A stretch of 64,000 nt of DNA, taken from the NCBI GenBank assembly GCA_002049455.2, contig KV919048.1, positions 1 to 64,000 of the forward strand, in the 5' to 3' direction. How positions within the stretch are numbered: the first letter of the stretch is position 1; each line of letters starts with the position of its first letter. Below the pieces are notes generated by a model. The model ran no database searches and had not been told where the DNA came from. It saw only the letters and a list, made by a program, of their open reading frames with translations. The position numbers and the translations under genes are program-made. Positions 21,297 to 32,298 of the stretch are shown here, piece after piece. The stretch is from Porphyra umbilicalis. Taxonomy: Eukaryota > Rhodophyta > Bangiophyceae > Bangiales > Bangiaceae.

Positions 21297-23078
21297 ATGG
21301 AGCCTCCCCCCTCCCCTCCCCCGACTCCCGCCCATGGGACACGCCCTACCCACCCACCCTCTACTTTACCGTCCCACTGTGGCTCGTCGGCACCGGGCGC
21401 TCGCTTTCACTCTCGCTCGTCCCCGCAGAGGAGTGATTCAACGAGCCAGCGACGTTCTGCTGAATCGCGCCGGCCTTCCTCTGACGGCGGTGCTGCCAGC
21501 AATCCGGACAAGCGGCGTAAGATGTCGGTGCTCTTGCCCGTTCACTACTGGCGTGACGACGACTCAAGGATGCTGCTGGAGCTGATGGTGCAATGCATGG
21601 GGAAGCAGGCCGAGTTTAAGAAGGACAACAAGCGGGGCCCGGTAAAGAACTCTGCAACCGACTTTGCCAAGCATCTGTCCAATGAGTTCAACCAGACGTA
21701 CTCGGCCAAGCAGGTGGCGAACAAGATGAGAGCGCTCAAGAAGTAGTGGGAGATTGTGCACAAGCGGGTGTCGAGTATGCGGCACAACTCGTAGGCTAAC
21801 GACGTCAAGCTCGAGACAGGTATGTCCCCGGTTTTCCGATGTCCACTGTAGTGATGCGCGGTTTGGAGATGCATAGTTGGGCGCCTCCTCTCCGCTCTTA
21901 TGTCGCTCTGCATTTTCGTACTCGATTGCTGTCATCGTACCCAATGGACATTCTAGCAACGAAACGCTGTCTATTCGCTCATTGAATGATACTTGCCGTC
22001 GATGTCTTCCTTCGTGTCTGACAGACAAGTTTGTGGACTACGACCTGGGATGTACTCTGTGGATTTTTCAAAACGTGCAGTTGAAGCAAGTATCGCGCTT
22101 GAGCGCGGCCTGCCATCTCGGCGGCGCGAAACCGATCCTACTCGAGGTGCTGTGTCTACCGGCGTGCCTGCTGGACCGCCAAGCGCATCGCGGGCAGGGT
22201 CTACGGCCGCATCGCCTGCTCGGTCGGCTGCCGCGTCACGGACTGCACGGTCGGCTGCTGGGGTGCTCGATGCATCGCCGACAGGTTCACTCGCGGACAC
22301 GCCCACGGACTTCCATGCTGATTTGTCTGACCCCGACGAGCCGACCACGCAGCCCCGCCGCATGGCTGCGATCTAGGGACTCTCCGATGAGGATGACGAC
22401 GCTCCACCCACTGGGTGCGGGGCTGACGAGTCCGATGACTCTCCCCCGAACCCGCCCCTCCAGGCGCCAAGGACCTCTGGTATGGGGCGCGGTGGCATGT
22501 CGTCAGATCGCCGCTCCCCACCCCTTTCTGTAACACACACTTCGACAAAGCTCGTGGTGTCGGCGGGTGCCCTCAAGCGCAAGAAGCCAAACACCTCGAC
22601 GGGCGCCGCCGTAGCCGAGGGCGTCCAGCAGATTGCGGCGCAGCGGGAGTCTATGGCAAAGGACAGGGAGTGCGCGCGGATGGTGTCCGCCCGAGCGACC
22701 GAGCCCAACATGGCCGAGCGCCTGGAGTTGGCCAAAAAGCGTTTGGAAGTGGAGCAGAGCCGCATGGAGGAGGAGAGGAAGGACAAGGACCAAGAGCGCA
22801 TGAGCCGGCAAGAACAGAGCCTGCTGTCGATGATCATCGACCTGGACAGGGCCAATATGCCTATGGAGAGGTTCTTGAAGCAGCGTGAGACCCTGCTCAA
22901 TGCTGGCGCCGGCGGCGTCGCTCTAACGGCTGGATCGGGTGTTGGGGCTCCAGCAGGAGCACCCTCGGGTACCGATGAGTTTGACTGTGGCGATACAATG
23001 GAGCTGGACGACCCCTACCCCCCACCCAAGCCCAGGCAACCGCTGGCGACTGGTGATGAGATTGGAGATGGTGAGTGA
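21297..23078 (+). pseudogene. Harbinger accessory Myb/SANT-like protein, interrupted
   Basis: From the ATG at 21297 (MEPPPSPPPTPAHG) a Ser/Pro-rich leader leads into a Myb/SANT-like domain (VHYWRDDDSRMLLELMVQ, FAKHLSNEFNQTYSAKQVANKMRALKK). The frame then meets a TAG at 21744-21746 directly before WEIVHKRVSS, and a second stop at 21792-21794, just before a plausible donor (AGGTATGT, 21817-21824). A later exon in another frame (about 22482-23078) encodes LKRKKPNTSTGAAVAEGVQQ and a long Arg/Glu/Gln-rich coiled helix (residues of the LELAKKRLEVEQSRMEEERK type), typical of the C-terminus of these partner proteins. The stops suggest loss of function unless read-through or another splice form is used. 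Confidence 0.6.
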
Positions 23079-23387
23079 GGCGCGAGGTCGACGAGACTGT
23101 ACCATTGGCTGGGCAGTCGTGCGTTTAAGAGGATTTGGATTGAATTGTCGATGCAATCGTACTGAGTTGTGTAGGCCAGCTGTTTCTGAGTGATTTTTGT
23201 GATGTACATCTCAGGCCCAGTCTTGACGACTCGTGCACGGCGTGCACCACAGCGTGCTAGCCAATGGGAACACGTCATTCGAATGACGTGATTGGAGCGG
23301 CGCGCCCTCATTGGTTAGACACGCGAACATGCACGTTTGGAGCCTGCCGTCTCGACTGGGCCTCATCCCGGCTTGAATTCCCACACT

Positions 23388-24140
23388 CTAATGATGTTCA
23401 GCCCAGAGATGCTCAACCAACTCATCGCGCAGGCGGAGCGCCATCTGATAGGCGCGTGTGATGCCAACATCTGGATGTACATCTTTCGGTTCGCCGTCAG
23501 TCGCATCCAGCACATCCGCCCACTCTTCCTCCTCGTCGATCAGAAAGTTGTGCAGCAGCGCGCAGGAGTCCACGATGGCCGGCACAAGCTCAATCTCCGC
23601 CGACACCTTGTCATGGAGCACCCTCCAGCGGCCCTTCAGCAAACCGAACGAGTTCTCCACTACGGCGCGTGGGGAAGGGATGCAGTAGTTGTAGAACTTG
23701 CGCTTGGGGGTCAGCTGCTGCTGGGGGTACGGTTTCAACAGCCAATACTCTAGCGATAAACCGCCGTCCAACAGGATGACGTGACCAGGATGGAGCACGC
23801 GGCCGCCAACCGTTTGCTGCCGCTCGTACCACGCGCTTTCTTGGAACGCTCGGCTGTCCCCCAACGAGCCCTGCAAGCCCGACCGAATCCAAATAAATCG
23901 CTTTCTGGCGTCAACGATCCCGAGCAGCAGCACCCCGTAAAAGCACTTTCGGGTGTTATAGGCAGCCGGAGGCGTCTGGACGCGGATCAGCGTCCCGTCA
24001 ATCACGCCGACGACACCAGCAATGCGGCACTCCAGCCGGGAGGGAGGCACGCCGAAGTGGCAGCGTGACGGGGCACGACGGGACATGGGGAGAGTGGCGG
24101 GAGCGTGAGTGACGATCGCCCGCGCTGGGGGGAGGGCCAC
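23388..24140 (-). CDS. Harbinger-like transposase, catalytic core
   Basis: This 250-residue DDE_Tnp_4-type core keeps all three acidic residues: Asp in GVVGVIDGTLI, Asp in HVILLDGGLSLEYWLLKPYP, and Glu in AVVENSFGLLKGRWR. The C-terminal LHNFLIDEEEE block is also typical. The N-terminal helix-turn-helix part seen in the transposase at 15464 is missing from this frame. It should lie upstream (24140-24590), in another exon or lost, and the open frame there showed no convincing match. The start at 24140 is the limit of the open frame, not a demonstrated start. It converges with the Myb-like gene at 21297. Confidence 0.8.
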   Translation of the reverse strand: MALPPARAIVTHAPATLPMSRRAPSRCHFGVPPSRLECRIAGVVGVIDGTLIRVQTPPAAYNTRKCFYGVLLLGIVDARKRFIWIRSGLQGSLGDSRAFQESAWYERQQTVGGRVLHPGHVILLDGGLSLEYWLLKPYPQQQLTPKRKFYNYCIPSPRAVVENSFGLLKGRWRVLHDKVSAEIELVPAIVDSCALLHNFLIDEEEEWADVLDATDGEPKDVHPDVGITRAYQMALRLRDELVEHLWAEHH

Positions 24141-25099
24141 TGGGTGGCGTCCACTGTTTGCTGTGCGCCTGTGGCCTGGTTATTGGGGTTGACAGTGTTG
24201 ACGTGTTGACGTGATGACAGGCGCTCCGGTGGCACAGCCATGACCGTTTCCAATTAGTCGGCTCAAATTAATGTTTCGACAGACATAAATCTTTGTTACG
24301 AGTAGGAGTTGCACGACCGTCACGACCGTCGTCGCTGCTTCATGTGACTGGTGCGCTGCTTCTCGCAGCCTGAGAAGCACGGGAAGCCACGGATTTGGCT
24401 TCACCCTCTTGTGGGGTCGAAAACGCGGCAGCCAGCGTGCGGATCGAAACCAACCGGGATTGCCGAATTGCCTCCAGGCATGTTCGCAGCGGCCACACCG
24501 GCGAGGAGCTTCCGGATCGTCGACAATTCGTTTGACAGTTCTCGCATGAGAGAAACTGTAAACACACGAGACGTGGAGTTCCCCGTTCTCAGACGGTATA
24601 TCGCGGTACAAACATACGCGGGGATCACGCCTAGTTAAGACCCCCCTTCTCCGGACTTTTGGGTTGATTGGTCAATCCTGCTGGCAGCACCCGAATACTA
24701 AAACTCTATTGGTTGAGCGACCTCATGCAAGGTGTTTTTTGAACAACACCAGAACATTGATCAAAGTTCTTGCCGTTGCCACGATTGACGCTGCCATCCA
24801 ATGAGAGATCGATCCCTGCTGAAACAGCAGCCTGTGGTTCTTTTCGTCAGCGCTCTCGCAGGCTGTGACATTGCTTGTGGCAGTAAAACGTTGGGCTGCC
24901 TGGCCCCTGTTTTCAATTTGACTTGGCGTGGGAAGGGTGACTGACGCCGTGCGAAGGTCAAAAATTCGACCTTCACACGCTGCCATGTCACCTGTAGTGC
25001 GACGGAAGATTGCGGTCAAGTCGATGGCAGCCTAACCCAACCACCACAGCCCTGGCCTGGAAGCCACTGATACACTTTTACTGTACGCTCTTCAACTAT

Positions 25100-27906
25100 T
25101 TATTGTGCAGCCGGCGACCCACCCAACATCATCCAGCATGCCGCCTCAGCCGCCTCTGCCGCCGAATAGGCCTCGTGCCAGTCTCCCTCCTCCGACAATG
25201 CATCCCCCACCGGTGCGGGCGCCTCGGTCGAGGTCCAACCAATCCGTCGTCGGTGGGCATCAATTCGCCTCACAGCTTCGCCAAGATTATCCCGCGCGCA
25301 CTTCTCGCAGCTCTCGGCATGCTTTAGGGCACACGCCACCGACTCGCGACGTGGGCACCCCGCCAATGCCTGTCCAGCCACTGTCCGCTTATAATCTGGA
25401 CGTTTCGCGTCGCATGCCCCCGGGCCCGCCCGAGCGGGCTTGCGCCGCTTGCCGCGATCTTGCTCGTCGTCGCCAGGCGCCCGTCCAACTGCCGACCGTC
25501 GCACATAGGTTAGACAGCTATCCAGGAAGGTGTCCTCGGTGTACAGCCTCGAATTCTGGTTAAAGTGTGCGTGCCATGACTCAAGGCCTTGTTCACTGTA
25601 CCGGCCAATGCTCCAAAACAGCTCCAAGAAAGCAGGGGCGTGGTAACACAGAACGTGAAATTTGGGAGTGACAGTTGACCACGGGAAAAAAGTCGTCATG
25701 CCGTCCACAAATCGGGCGGTGTCGTGACGAAACGCCTTCGTCTCGTCCGCCGACGCGGGTCTGGTCCGGTTAAGCACAGGGAGCACTGCCTACCACGCCT
25801 CACACGTCGCGCTGTACGCCTCCGCAGCAGCCACCGGTACGTATCGTGACAGCAATTTGCTGACCATCCCATGCTCCAAAACAGCTCTAAGAAAGCAGGG
25901 GCGAGGCAACACAGAACGTGAAGTTTGGGAGTGACAGTTGACCACGGGAAAAAAGCCGTCATGCCGTCCACAAATCGGGCGGAGTCGCGACGAAACGCCT
26001 TCGTCTCGTCCGCCGACGCGGGTCTGGTCCGGTTCAGCACAGGGAGCACTGCTTGCCACGCCTCACACGCCGCGCTGTACGCCTCCGCAGCAGCCACCGG
26101 TACGTATCGTGACAGCAAATTGCTGACCATCCCCAGCCGCTCGCCAATTTTGTGGCACGCCCGCCCTTCAAACGAGCCGCCAAAATACGGTGCTGCATCC
26201 ACTCCCACACCGTACCGCAGCGTCCGAGCCAAGTTCTGGGAGTAAACATCTGCCAATGGGAGCCCACCGTAGAAGGAAACAGCTTCAATTCCCAGCCGGA
26301 GCAGGTACAAAGTTATTCCGAGCGTCACGTGTAACGGAGCCGGTGCAATATGGGTTGGCTTGACAAGAAGTCATGGGCGCTTGACAATGCAGAAATGGGC
26401 ATCCACCGAGAGCGGAGTATCCAGTGTGGCATTCCCGCCCCCTGCATATCGCGCGGCCGCCTCCTCGTAGTCCGACAGTGTCCGTAACGTGCCGCGCGCC
26501 TGGCTTCCCGCTTGCATATCGCCCCATTGGCCCACGCGCGACCCGTTTGTTCGTGTCCGTCGGAGCACCACTGTACACCACACACAGGGGTGAGTGCTGG
26601 AGTGGCCGGCGTGCTCAAGCCACGTCGAGATGAAACGCAGGTCGCCCGTCACGATGAGACGCACGGCGCGCCGCAGGCCTCCCACGAGCAGCTCGCCTTG
26701 CCGGAGACCGGCCAAATCCGGGGTGTAGACGGCAGCCATCGCTGTCAGCGCCTCGTAGTCATCTTTCGAGGTCGGAAAGACGCCGTACAGAATGGTGTTG
26801 CCACGGCTCGATGGATGGCCTTGGTTACAGTTGGACAGAACAGCTTTACAAGTGCTATGTAGACCGCCCTTGTCCAAACCAAAGCATATCTGCACGTCCC
26901 GCACGCCAGGAGGAGGCAGCGCCGCCGCGCTATCTTGTCCATCAAATGTCTCGTTCGCCTCGATCTGCCGCCCGTCAGCGCCCCGTAGAAGGCGCTCCAG
27001 AAACTGGCCTGTTGCCCCAGCGTGGTCAAACATCGCCTGGAGGGCGGCGCGTGGGCTCAGAAGGTGCGTGCCGCCGCCATTAACTCCCGCCGCGTTCTGC
27101 GGCTCCGCCGCAGCCAGCGTCCGGTCGGCGCGTGGGCGCTCGCGGCTGGCCAAGCCGGCAGCGGGGCCCAAGAGAAGACGCACCCGCTGAAACAGCACCC
27201 CGCTGACATTGTTGTCAATCATAAACTGGGCTTGGAGACGTACTGGGAGCGCGCTCAGCGCGGCGGCCGGAGCCACCGCGACGCCGCCGCAATGCATGGC
27301 GCGGCGGCAGATGTCACTCATCGCCACCGTAATCAACTCAGGCTCCAAACCAAAGATGCGCGCCACCGCCGCCGAGGCATAAGCCCGCCGCCGCTGCATT
27401 TGGCGGTCGGCCACCACGAGTTTACGTGCCTCGATGACTGGCTCGTACGTCCGCACCCGCCCATTATTGAACTTGACCAATATCTTGTTCGGGCGGGTGT
27501 TGGCGAGGTGACGGCTCAAAAACTCCGCCGTGCCGCTACGCGAAGGGGGCACGTCGATCCCCGCCGCTTTAACTACCTGAAGCCAGTCACCAACGCTGGC
27601 TGGGCTGAGGTCGGAAGGCTGCTTGTGGGTGGGGGGTGGTCCTGGTGGGAGCTCCTGGCAGGAGGCAGCTGGGGCACTAGGCGATGCTGGCGTGGCCGTT
27701 CTGCCAGAGGAAAGAGCAATACAAGAACCAGAAGCACGTCGGAGCGGTGCATAGTTAACAGATAGTGTGTCAGCAGCCGCAGTGATTGTAGCCCTTATCA
27801 AGGGCGGGGTGATACATCTCAAGCACAGCCATGCTCCCATAGATCGAATAGAAGGACGTGTACAAGCATGCGGATCAGCGAGGGTATCCGTACCCTTCAA
27901 GAGCAT
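25100..27906 (-). pseudogene. Large DDE-like transposase of element A, interrupted
   Basis: The longest piece (27906-26371) contains GLDKGGLHSTCKAVL, LIVTGDLRFISTWLEHAGHS and a PCVWC knuckle, followed in frame by TGA at 26373-26371. Past it the same frame continues with LHVTLGITLYLLRLGIEAV, YFGGSFEGRACHKIGERLG and FFPWSTVTPKLHVL. A 263-bp tandem duplication then shifts the frame. The last piece ends at 25100. The same motif order occurs in the copy at 39780-42455. Similar proteins are abundant as uncharacterised multicopy genes in aquatic eukaryotes. Conserved Asp residues in GLDKGG and TGD, and the CxxC and H motifs, fit a DDE transposase, but I cannot name the superfamily. Confidence 0.65.
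25611..26136. repeat. Tandem duplication, unit 263 bp, about 95% identical
   Basis: CTCCAAAACAGCT at 25611 recurs at 25874, and the two units match throughout with about 12 differences in 263 bases. The unit lies inside the transposase frame of element A. Its length is not a multiple of three, so it breaks the frame. The high identity makes it a fairly recent event. Confidence 0.9.
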
Positions 27907-28412
27907 CCACCGTACTCACCCGGTCTGGCTCCAGCACCATTCTTGCCGCTGAGGAGGGAAGAGGGGGGCGGAGAAGATGGAGTGTCGTTGGGAGCAGCTA
28001 CAACAGATCTGTGGGTGAGAGAAGGCTGGTGGCTCGTCGTCAAACCCGTGGCCTACTGCGCTTCCTCAAAACAGGGATGGATCTGTTCGAATCATTTTCA
28101 GATGATTTTGGAAAACTTCACGTGGCGCTGTAATGTTCAGACCCAGAAGTCCAACCTTAACTAGGCGTGGGATCCCGCGTATGTCTGCACCGGTATACCG
28201 TCGCGTGACAGGCTCGGCCAATCAAATCAACGTTACGTCGATATACCGTCTCACGGTCTGCAACTGCGAACGGGCCTGAGCCATGGTCGGTTCCGGAGCT
28301 TCCCCAGGAACCCGATTTCATGTGAAAACACTGTGAACTTCCCACACAAGACGGAGTTGCTAAGAACTGGTACGGCGCGTCGCCCAAAGAATGATCGGAT
28401 TTGAAAAACGCT

Positions 28413-28569
28413 CACAGCAAGTCACAGCAGTTCACAGTAGCTCACAGCACAGATTCAAACCTGCTGTGATCGCCCTGGCCTCCCACAGAGCCATCCAGGA
28501 GCCCTCAGCATGCAATTTTATTTCAAAGCACAGTCACAACACGGTCACAGCATGCTGTAACTTGCTGTG
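28413..28569. mobile_element. Short inverted-repeat element (MITE-like)
   Basis: The left end reads CACAGCAAGTCACAGCA. The reverse complement of the right end reads CACAGCAAGTTACAGCA, a 17-bp inverted repeat with one mismatch. Several further CACAG units lie inside both arms. No coding content; no clear target duplication. Confidence 0.5.
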
Positions 28570-30384
28570 GAACTTTCTCGGATCCGATCATTCATTGGCG
28601 ACGCGCCAGACCAGAGTCAAGAACTGTAATCTCGCGATTTGGCGCACCGATAGACGTGCTTTGAGACGTTCCTTCGCGCTGCACTTTCGTCCAGCCGGGC
28701 CAATCCCACGAACGCCAGTTTCTTTTGGGCGAGCTCTGCCCATCGAATCACATTATGAGTCGTTGTGGTTCGATTTGGATTCCAACAGTTATTTGACCCA
28801 TGCTCAATGGGGGCTACGTTGCTCATACGTGTTCTTCACGTGCGGCTCTGGTGCGATGTCATGCGGTCCAATCAAACACCGATGCACATGAAACGCACCG
28901 TTCCTATTGGCTGGAGATAACAGAGATAAGGGGACGCTCCCATTGGCCTGTGTCACAAGTTTGCAGGCTCTGACCCAGATGGCTTTGTCTGTGTAGTTAA
29001 ATAATCAAGTGCTTTTGATCCCGAAGCTGCAACGGCATTTCTTGTTTCTCCATCTTTCTGCTGGGCGACTGTCTCGAAGGCAGAGAGGGTCAGGCCCGGA
29101 ACGTCATGGCAGACGCCGGCACTTCCAGCAACAAAGGAGAACCAGGTTCGACTGGCCAGCACCGTGACACCTCCTGAACGAACAGCGCTCGTGCTCAGTG
29201 CCGGCCCTCCTGCAACTGCACCTGCGTCGAAACGTGCTTGTTGTCTTCCTTTGGAGTTCCCTGGCGTGCGTCACATGAAGGGCCTTCTGCCCAGTGTGCA
29301 CGGGTGACCAGCAGTCGCTCACGTCTCTTTTCGGAACGGAACAATCGGAGCTGTGGGGCACCATCATAGTGCCTGTTTTCGACGGGCCAATGATGGCCCG
29401 TCAAAAACAGCGGATGGCACCGGCACAAACACATGACGCACCCTCCTTCCACCCCGCGGCTGTGCAAGCCACATCTGTCTGATACGGGCACAGATCCCGT
29501 CGAGGATGTCACGATTGCGCAAAGCGGGGCACGGCCGTGTGCCCGGGTTCAGTCCGCAGAAGATTCGGGGCACGCCAGCAAAAATCCTGGGCGACGGCGC
29601 GCATGTCAATCGTCCTCGAGGGAGACACCTCCAGCTTCAACTCGATCACAGCCGCAGCGTTGCCGCCCTGCCACGACCAGTGACAAAAATTTAAGACTGC
29701 CCGGCCACTCGCCGCGCGGCGCGGGGCCCCCACTGGGCCCGGCACGGGGTCCAGCCCCCGCCCCGCGGCCGGTGTCGCGAAGCGGCCAAATCACGGTGGG
29801 CCGGCTCGCCTGTCGCGAGCGCGCCAGCCTGGCCCCATGGTGCCTGTGCGGGGGCGCCGCGCGAGCGCCCCGGTTGAACGTGGAAGCTCCGCGTGCGACG
29901 CGGCGCGCTGGCGCGGAGCGCGGGGAGGGGCGCCTTGAAGGGACGAGAAGCGAGCAGGATGCCGCGGCAAGGCAGCCGCAGCTATCACGAGGCGCCCAGC
30001 GCTCATCAGCCGTACCGTTGTGGGGCACGCAGCCTTTCTTGCGGCTTGGGTAACAACTGTCGCTACAGGCTTGACGCTCTGCCCCTTATCACCATCGTGT
30101 TTGTACCCGCGCTCCGCGTCACCATCGTGTTCGTGCGCGCCCTTCTCCGCAACGCCGCGACCCACTGCAAGTCGACTCCTCACGTCCTTTTGCCGGCCAC
30201 CCCGCCCGCTCCGCCACTCGGCTCGCCCGTGTCCCGCACCGCTTTTTCCCACAGCCAAGAGTCCCCCACCGCCTTATTGCACGCCGCCGCCTGAATGCCC
30301 TTCACCGCGTGCTGCCCGACTGCCTTGCACGGCCCCTGTCTCCTTCCCCACCCTTGTCGCCCTGGATCCGCCGAGCCGCCGCCC
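28570..30384. other. Intergenic stretch without an identified gene
   Basis: The part 28570-29600 is of mixed composition with no recognisable coding motif. From about 29700 the sequence becomes GC-rich, as around host genes, and the frames translate to low-complexity Arg/Ala/Pro strings. The last few hundred bases should include the promoter of the gene starting at 30385. Confidence 0.4.
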
Positions 30385-30667
30385 ATGGACATCATCACCC
30401 CCCCATTGACGAGCCTGCCGCCGGCCCATCGAACGCCATCCCCCTATGGGCGCTCGCTGCCGCGGCTACCCCGCCTCTCCCCTCTCATGGCGGGCCCGCC
30501 AGTCGGCACGCCCGCGACGGCGGGTCTGCCAGGGGCGCCGCCCCCTTTTTGCCCCCGCGTCGAGGGGGGGCGGTGGGCCACCGGCGGCTCCCCGCCGGGT
30601 GGCTGGGGCGTGTCGGGCGGCACCCCGCCGGGCAGCAGCGGGTGGAGTGGCGGCACGGGTGGCAGCA

Positions 30668-30704
<37 letters not shown>

Positions 30705-31540
30705 GCCCTACTTCCTCCCGGCCCTCCCGTCGACGCTCGGGGTCCCCCGCGGGTGGGGCTTGCTGCCGGGTGGCGGCGGTTCGCCGCCGACGCGCGCGCC
30801 CCCCGCCGACCCGTCGCCGCACACGTCGCTGACGTCGCTGCTGCCGCCGCTGCTGCCGCTGGGCAGCGGGTGGGTGACGGGGGCGGCGCAGCCAGCGGCA
30901 CCCGGGGGGGGCGCGCCCGCCGAGCCACCGCCGCGGCCGCGTGCGGCCATGGGTGGCCCGTCGGCAGCCGCGCCCGCCGTCCCATCGTCCATGGCGTACG
31001 CCCCCATGGCGACGTCGGTGCCGCCCGCCGCGCCCGCAACGAGCGGCGGGTGGCCGCCGGCCCTCCCGTCGCCGGTGGGTCCGTCGCCCACCTACACGTG
31101 GCTGCCCCCGACCGGCGGGCGGCCGTCCCCCCCACCCGCCGCGGTTGGACCCCCCCCCCCCCCCACTCCGGCGGCGCCCCCCCCCCCCCCCCCCCCTCGC
31201 CACCCGCCGAGGCGCCCCCCCCCGCCCCGCACACCGCCGCAGCAACGGCGGCGGCGGCCACCAGCGCGGGCGCCGCCCTCGAGACGATCGGCGCGCAGTT
31301 GGCCATCCTCGCCGGCACGGCAACGCCCGACGGGCGCCCCCGCCGCGGCCGCAAGCGGCGGCACCCCAAACCGCCGCCGGTCCTCGCCGGCGACGTGGCC
31401 GCGCTCGAGGCGGCGACCGCGACGCTGGCGGGGGTCCTCGACCAGCAGGCGGCGCTCCGCGGCGCGCTCGTTGCCGAGTGGATGCGCCTGCGGGGGGAGC
31501 TCGTCGCACTCCGCGCGGGGGTGGGGGGGGGGGGGGGGCC
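30385..31540 (+). CDS. Proline/glycine-rich protein of unknown function (frame change at C runs)
   Basis: From the ATG at 30385 (MDIITPPLTSLPPAHRTPSP) about 260 residues rich in Pro, Gly and Ala follow, with a poly-Gly tract from GGC repeats at 30672-30702. Several C runs (31149-31162, 31177-31196) change the frame. Beyond them another frame reads GAALETIGAQLAILAGTATP, a basic patch (GRPRRGRKRRHPKPPP) and VAALEAATATLAGVLDQQAA with WMRLRGELVALRAG. This looks like a nuclear-localisation-type cluster followed by an amphipathic, possibly coiled-coil tail. I do not recognise the family. A G-rich tract from about 31520 blurs the end. Coding nature rests on composition and the ordered C-terminal helix only. 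Confidence 0.4.
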
Positions 31541-32298
31541 GGGGCCGGGTCGTGGGGGGGGGGGGGGGGTTTGCTTGACCGCGATTGGTGGATGGGGGGT
31601 GGGGTGGGGGCAGCGCGGCCGCGCTTCCATTCGCCCCCCGCGGGCGGATGGGTGGGGGTGGGCGATCGGGGGGACGAGCCGCACGACAGCAGACACGCGC
31701 GTCAACAACAGGAGGAAGAGAGGCGGCCTGCTGTGCTTGGCAGGCGCCGCGTCGCGCCTGGGCGCGGCCGCAAAAAAAGTAAACACGAACACAGTGACGG
31801 ACACCCGCCCACACGCCTCGCCGGCAGTGAAAGGACTCGTCTGCTTGTCGTCTCGGCCACTGCGGCGGCGGCAGCCGGTCACGGGCGCAGCGGTGGGGGC
31901 CCCCCATCCCCGCGGTGCACTCGTCTGCCGGCTCTAACAAGCCGGGCGCGGCGTGGCCGTCGCGCCTCATTGGGCGGGGGGCGTGCGACGACCCGTGGGT
32001 GGCTCGCCCGTGCGGACACGGCCCGCGTGCGCGGCCGCCCGTGCGGACGCGGCCCGCGTGCGCGGCGGCCCGCACGCAACCGGGCGCCGTCGTGGACAAT
32101 GGGCAACGCTGCTTGGCGGAAAGTGGCGTCCAGCACACGCGATCGCCAACCGTTGCCGCTGACGGCACCGCACCCAGGGGAGGGGCCGGTGGGGAAGGGA
32201 GCCGAGCGCACACACCCCAGGACGCAACCCCCACGCCCGCTGGACGCGCGCTCCCGTGGTTGCGTGCCCCACCGGCAAACACTTGGCTCCCCGGCTCT
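31541..32298. other. Intergenic region between convergent genes, with a short tandem repeat
   Basis: The proline-rich gene (+) and CRY-DASH (-) converge here. A 31-bp unit starting CGTGCGGACRCGGCCCGCG occurs twice (32009 and 32040). Long antisense frames here contain only Arg/Pro-rich strings. Confidence 0.4.

Larger units (their letters stand above)
24590..28208 (-). mobile_element. Nested DNA element A, DDE-like family not placed (approximate ends)
   Basis: A 50-bp imperfect inverted repeat brackets this stretch. On the left (from about 24592) it runs GACGGTATA, ACATACGCGGGG, CGCCTAGTTAAG. On the right (from about 28207, reversed) it runs GACGGTATA, ACATACGCGGGA, CGCCTAGTTAAG. Between them a large minus-strand reading frame encodes a DDE-like protein. 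The right end lies only about 70 bp inside the right end of Harbinger element 2, and the motif GACGGTATA also occurs in that element's own ends. It is therefore open whether the two share an end or element A jumped next to it. No clear target duplication was found. Confidence 0.6.
19655..28276. mobile_element. PIF/Harbinger-like DNA transposon 2, enlarged by a nested element
   Basis: The left end begins GGCCCGTTCGCAGTTGCA at 19655. The reverse complement from 28276 begins the same way, and the repeat extends about 35 bp with two mismatches. TGA flanks both ends (19652-19654 and 28277-28279). The first 13 bases equal the ends of element 1, so the two belong to related families. Inside are a plus-strand Myb/SANT-like gene (21297-23078) and a convergent minus-strand transposase (23388-24140). 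A different element (about 24590-28208) lies between the transposase 5' side and the right end. A fragment of another Harbinger transposase lies at 20034-20240. Confidence 0.75.

Noticed and set aside
20699-21436. Plus-strand open frame of 245 codons in Harbinger element 2
   Set aside because: Composition is unbiased low-quality coding, with no motif and no relation to Harbinger genes; it overlaps the leader of the Myb-like gene.
28380-28570. CACAG repeats as a CRISPR-like or satellite array
   Set aside because: Units are irregular in spacing and orientation and are better explained by a short inverted-repeat element; the genome is eukaryotic.
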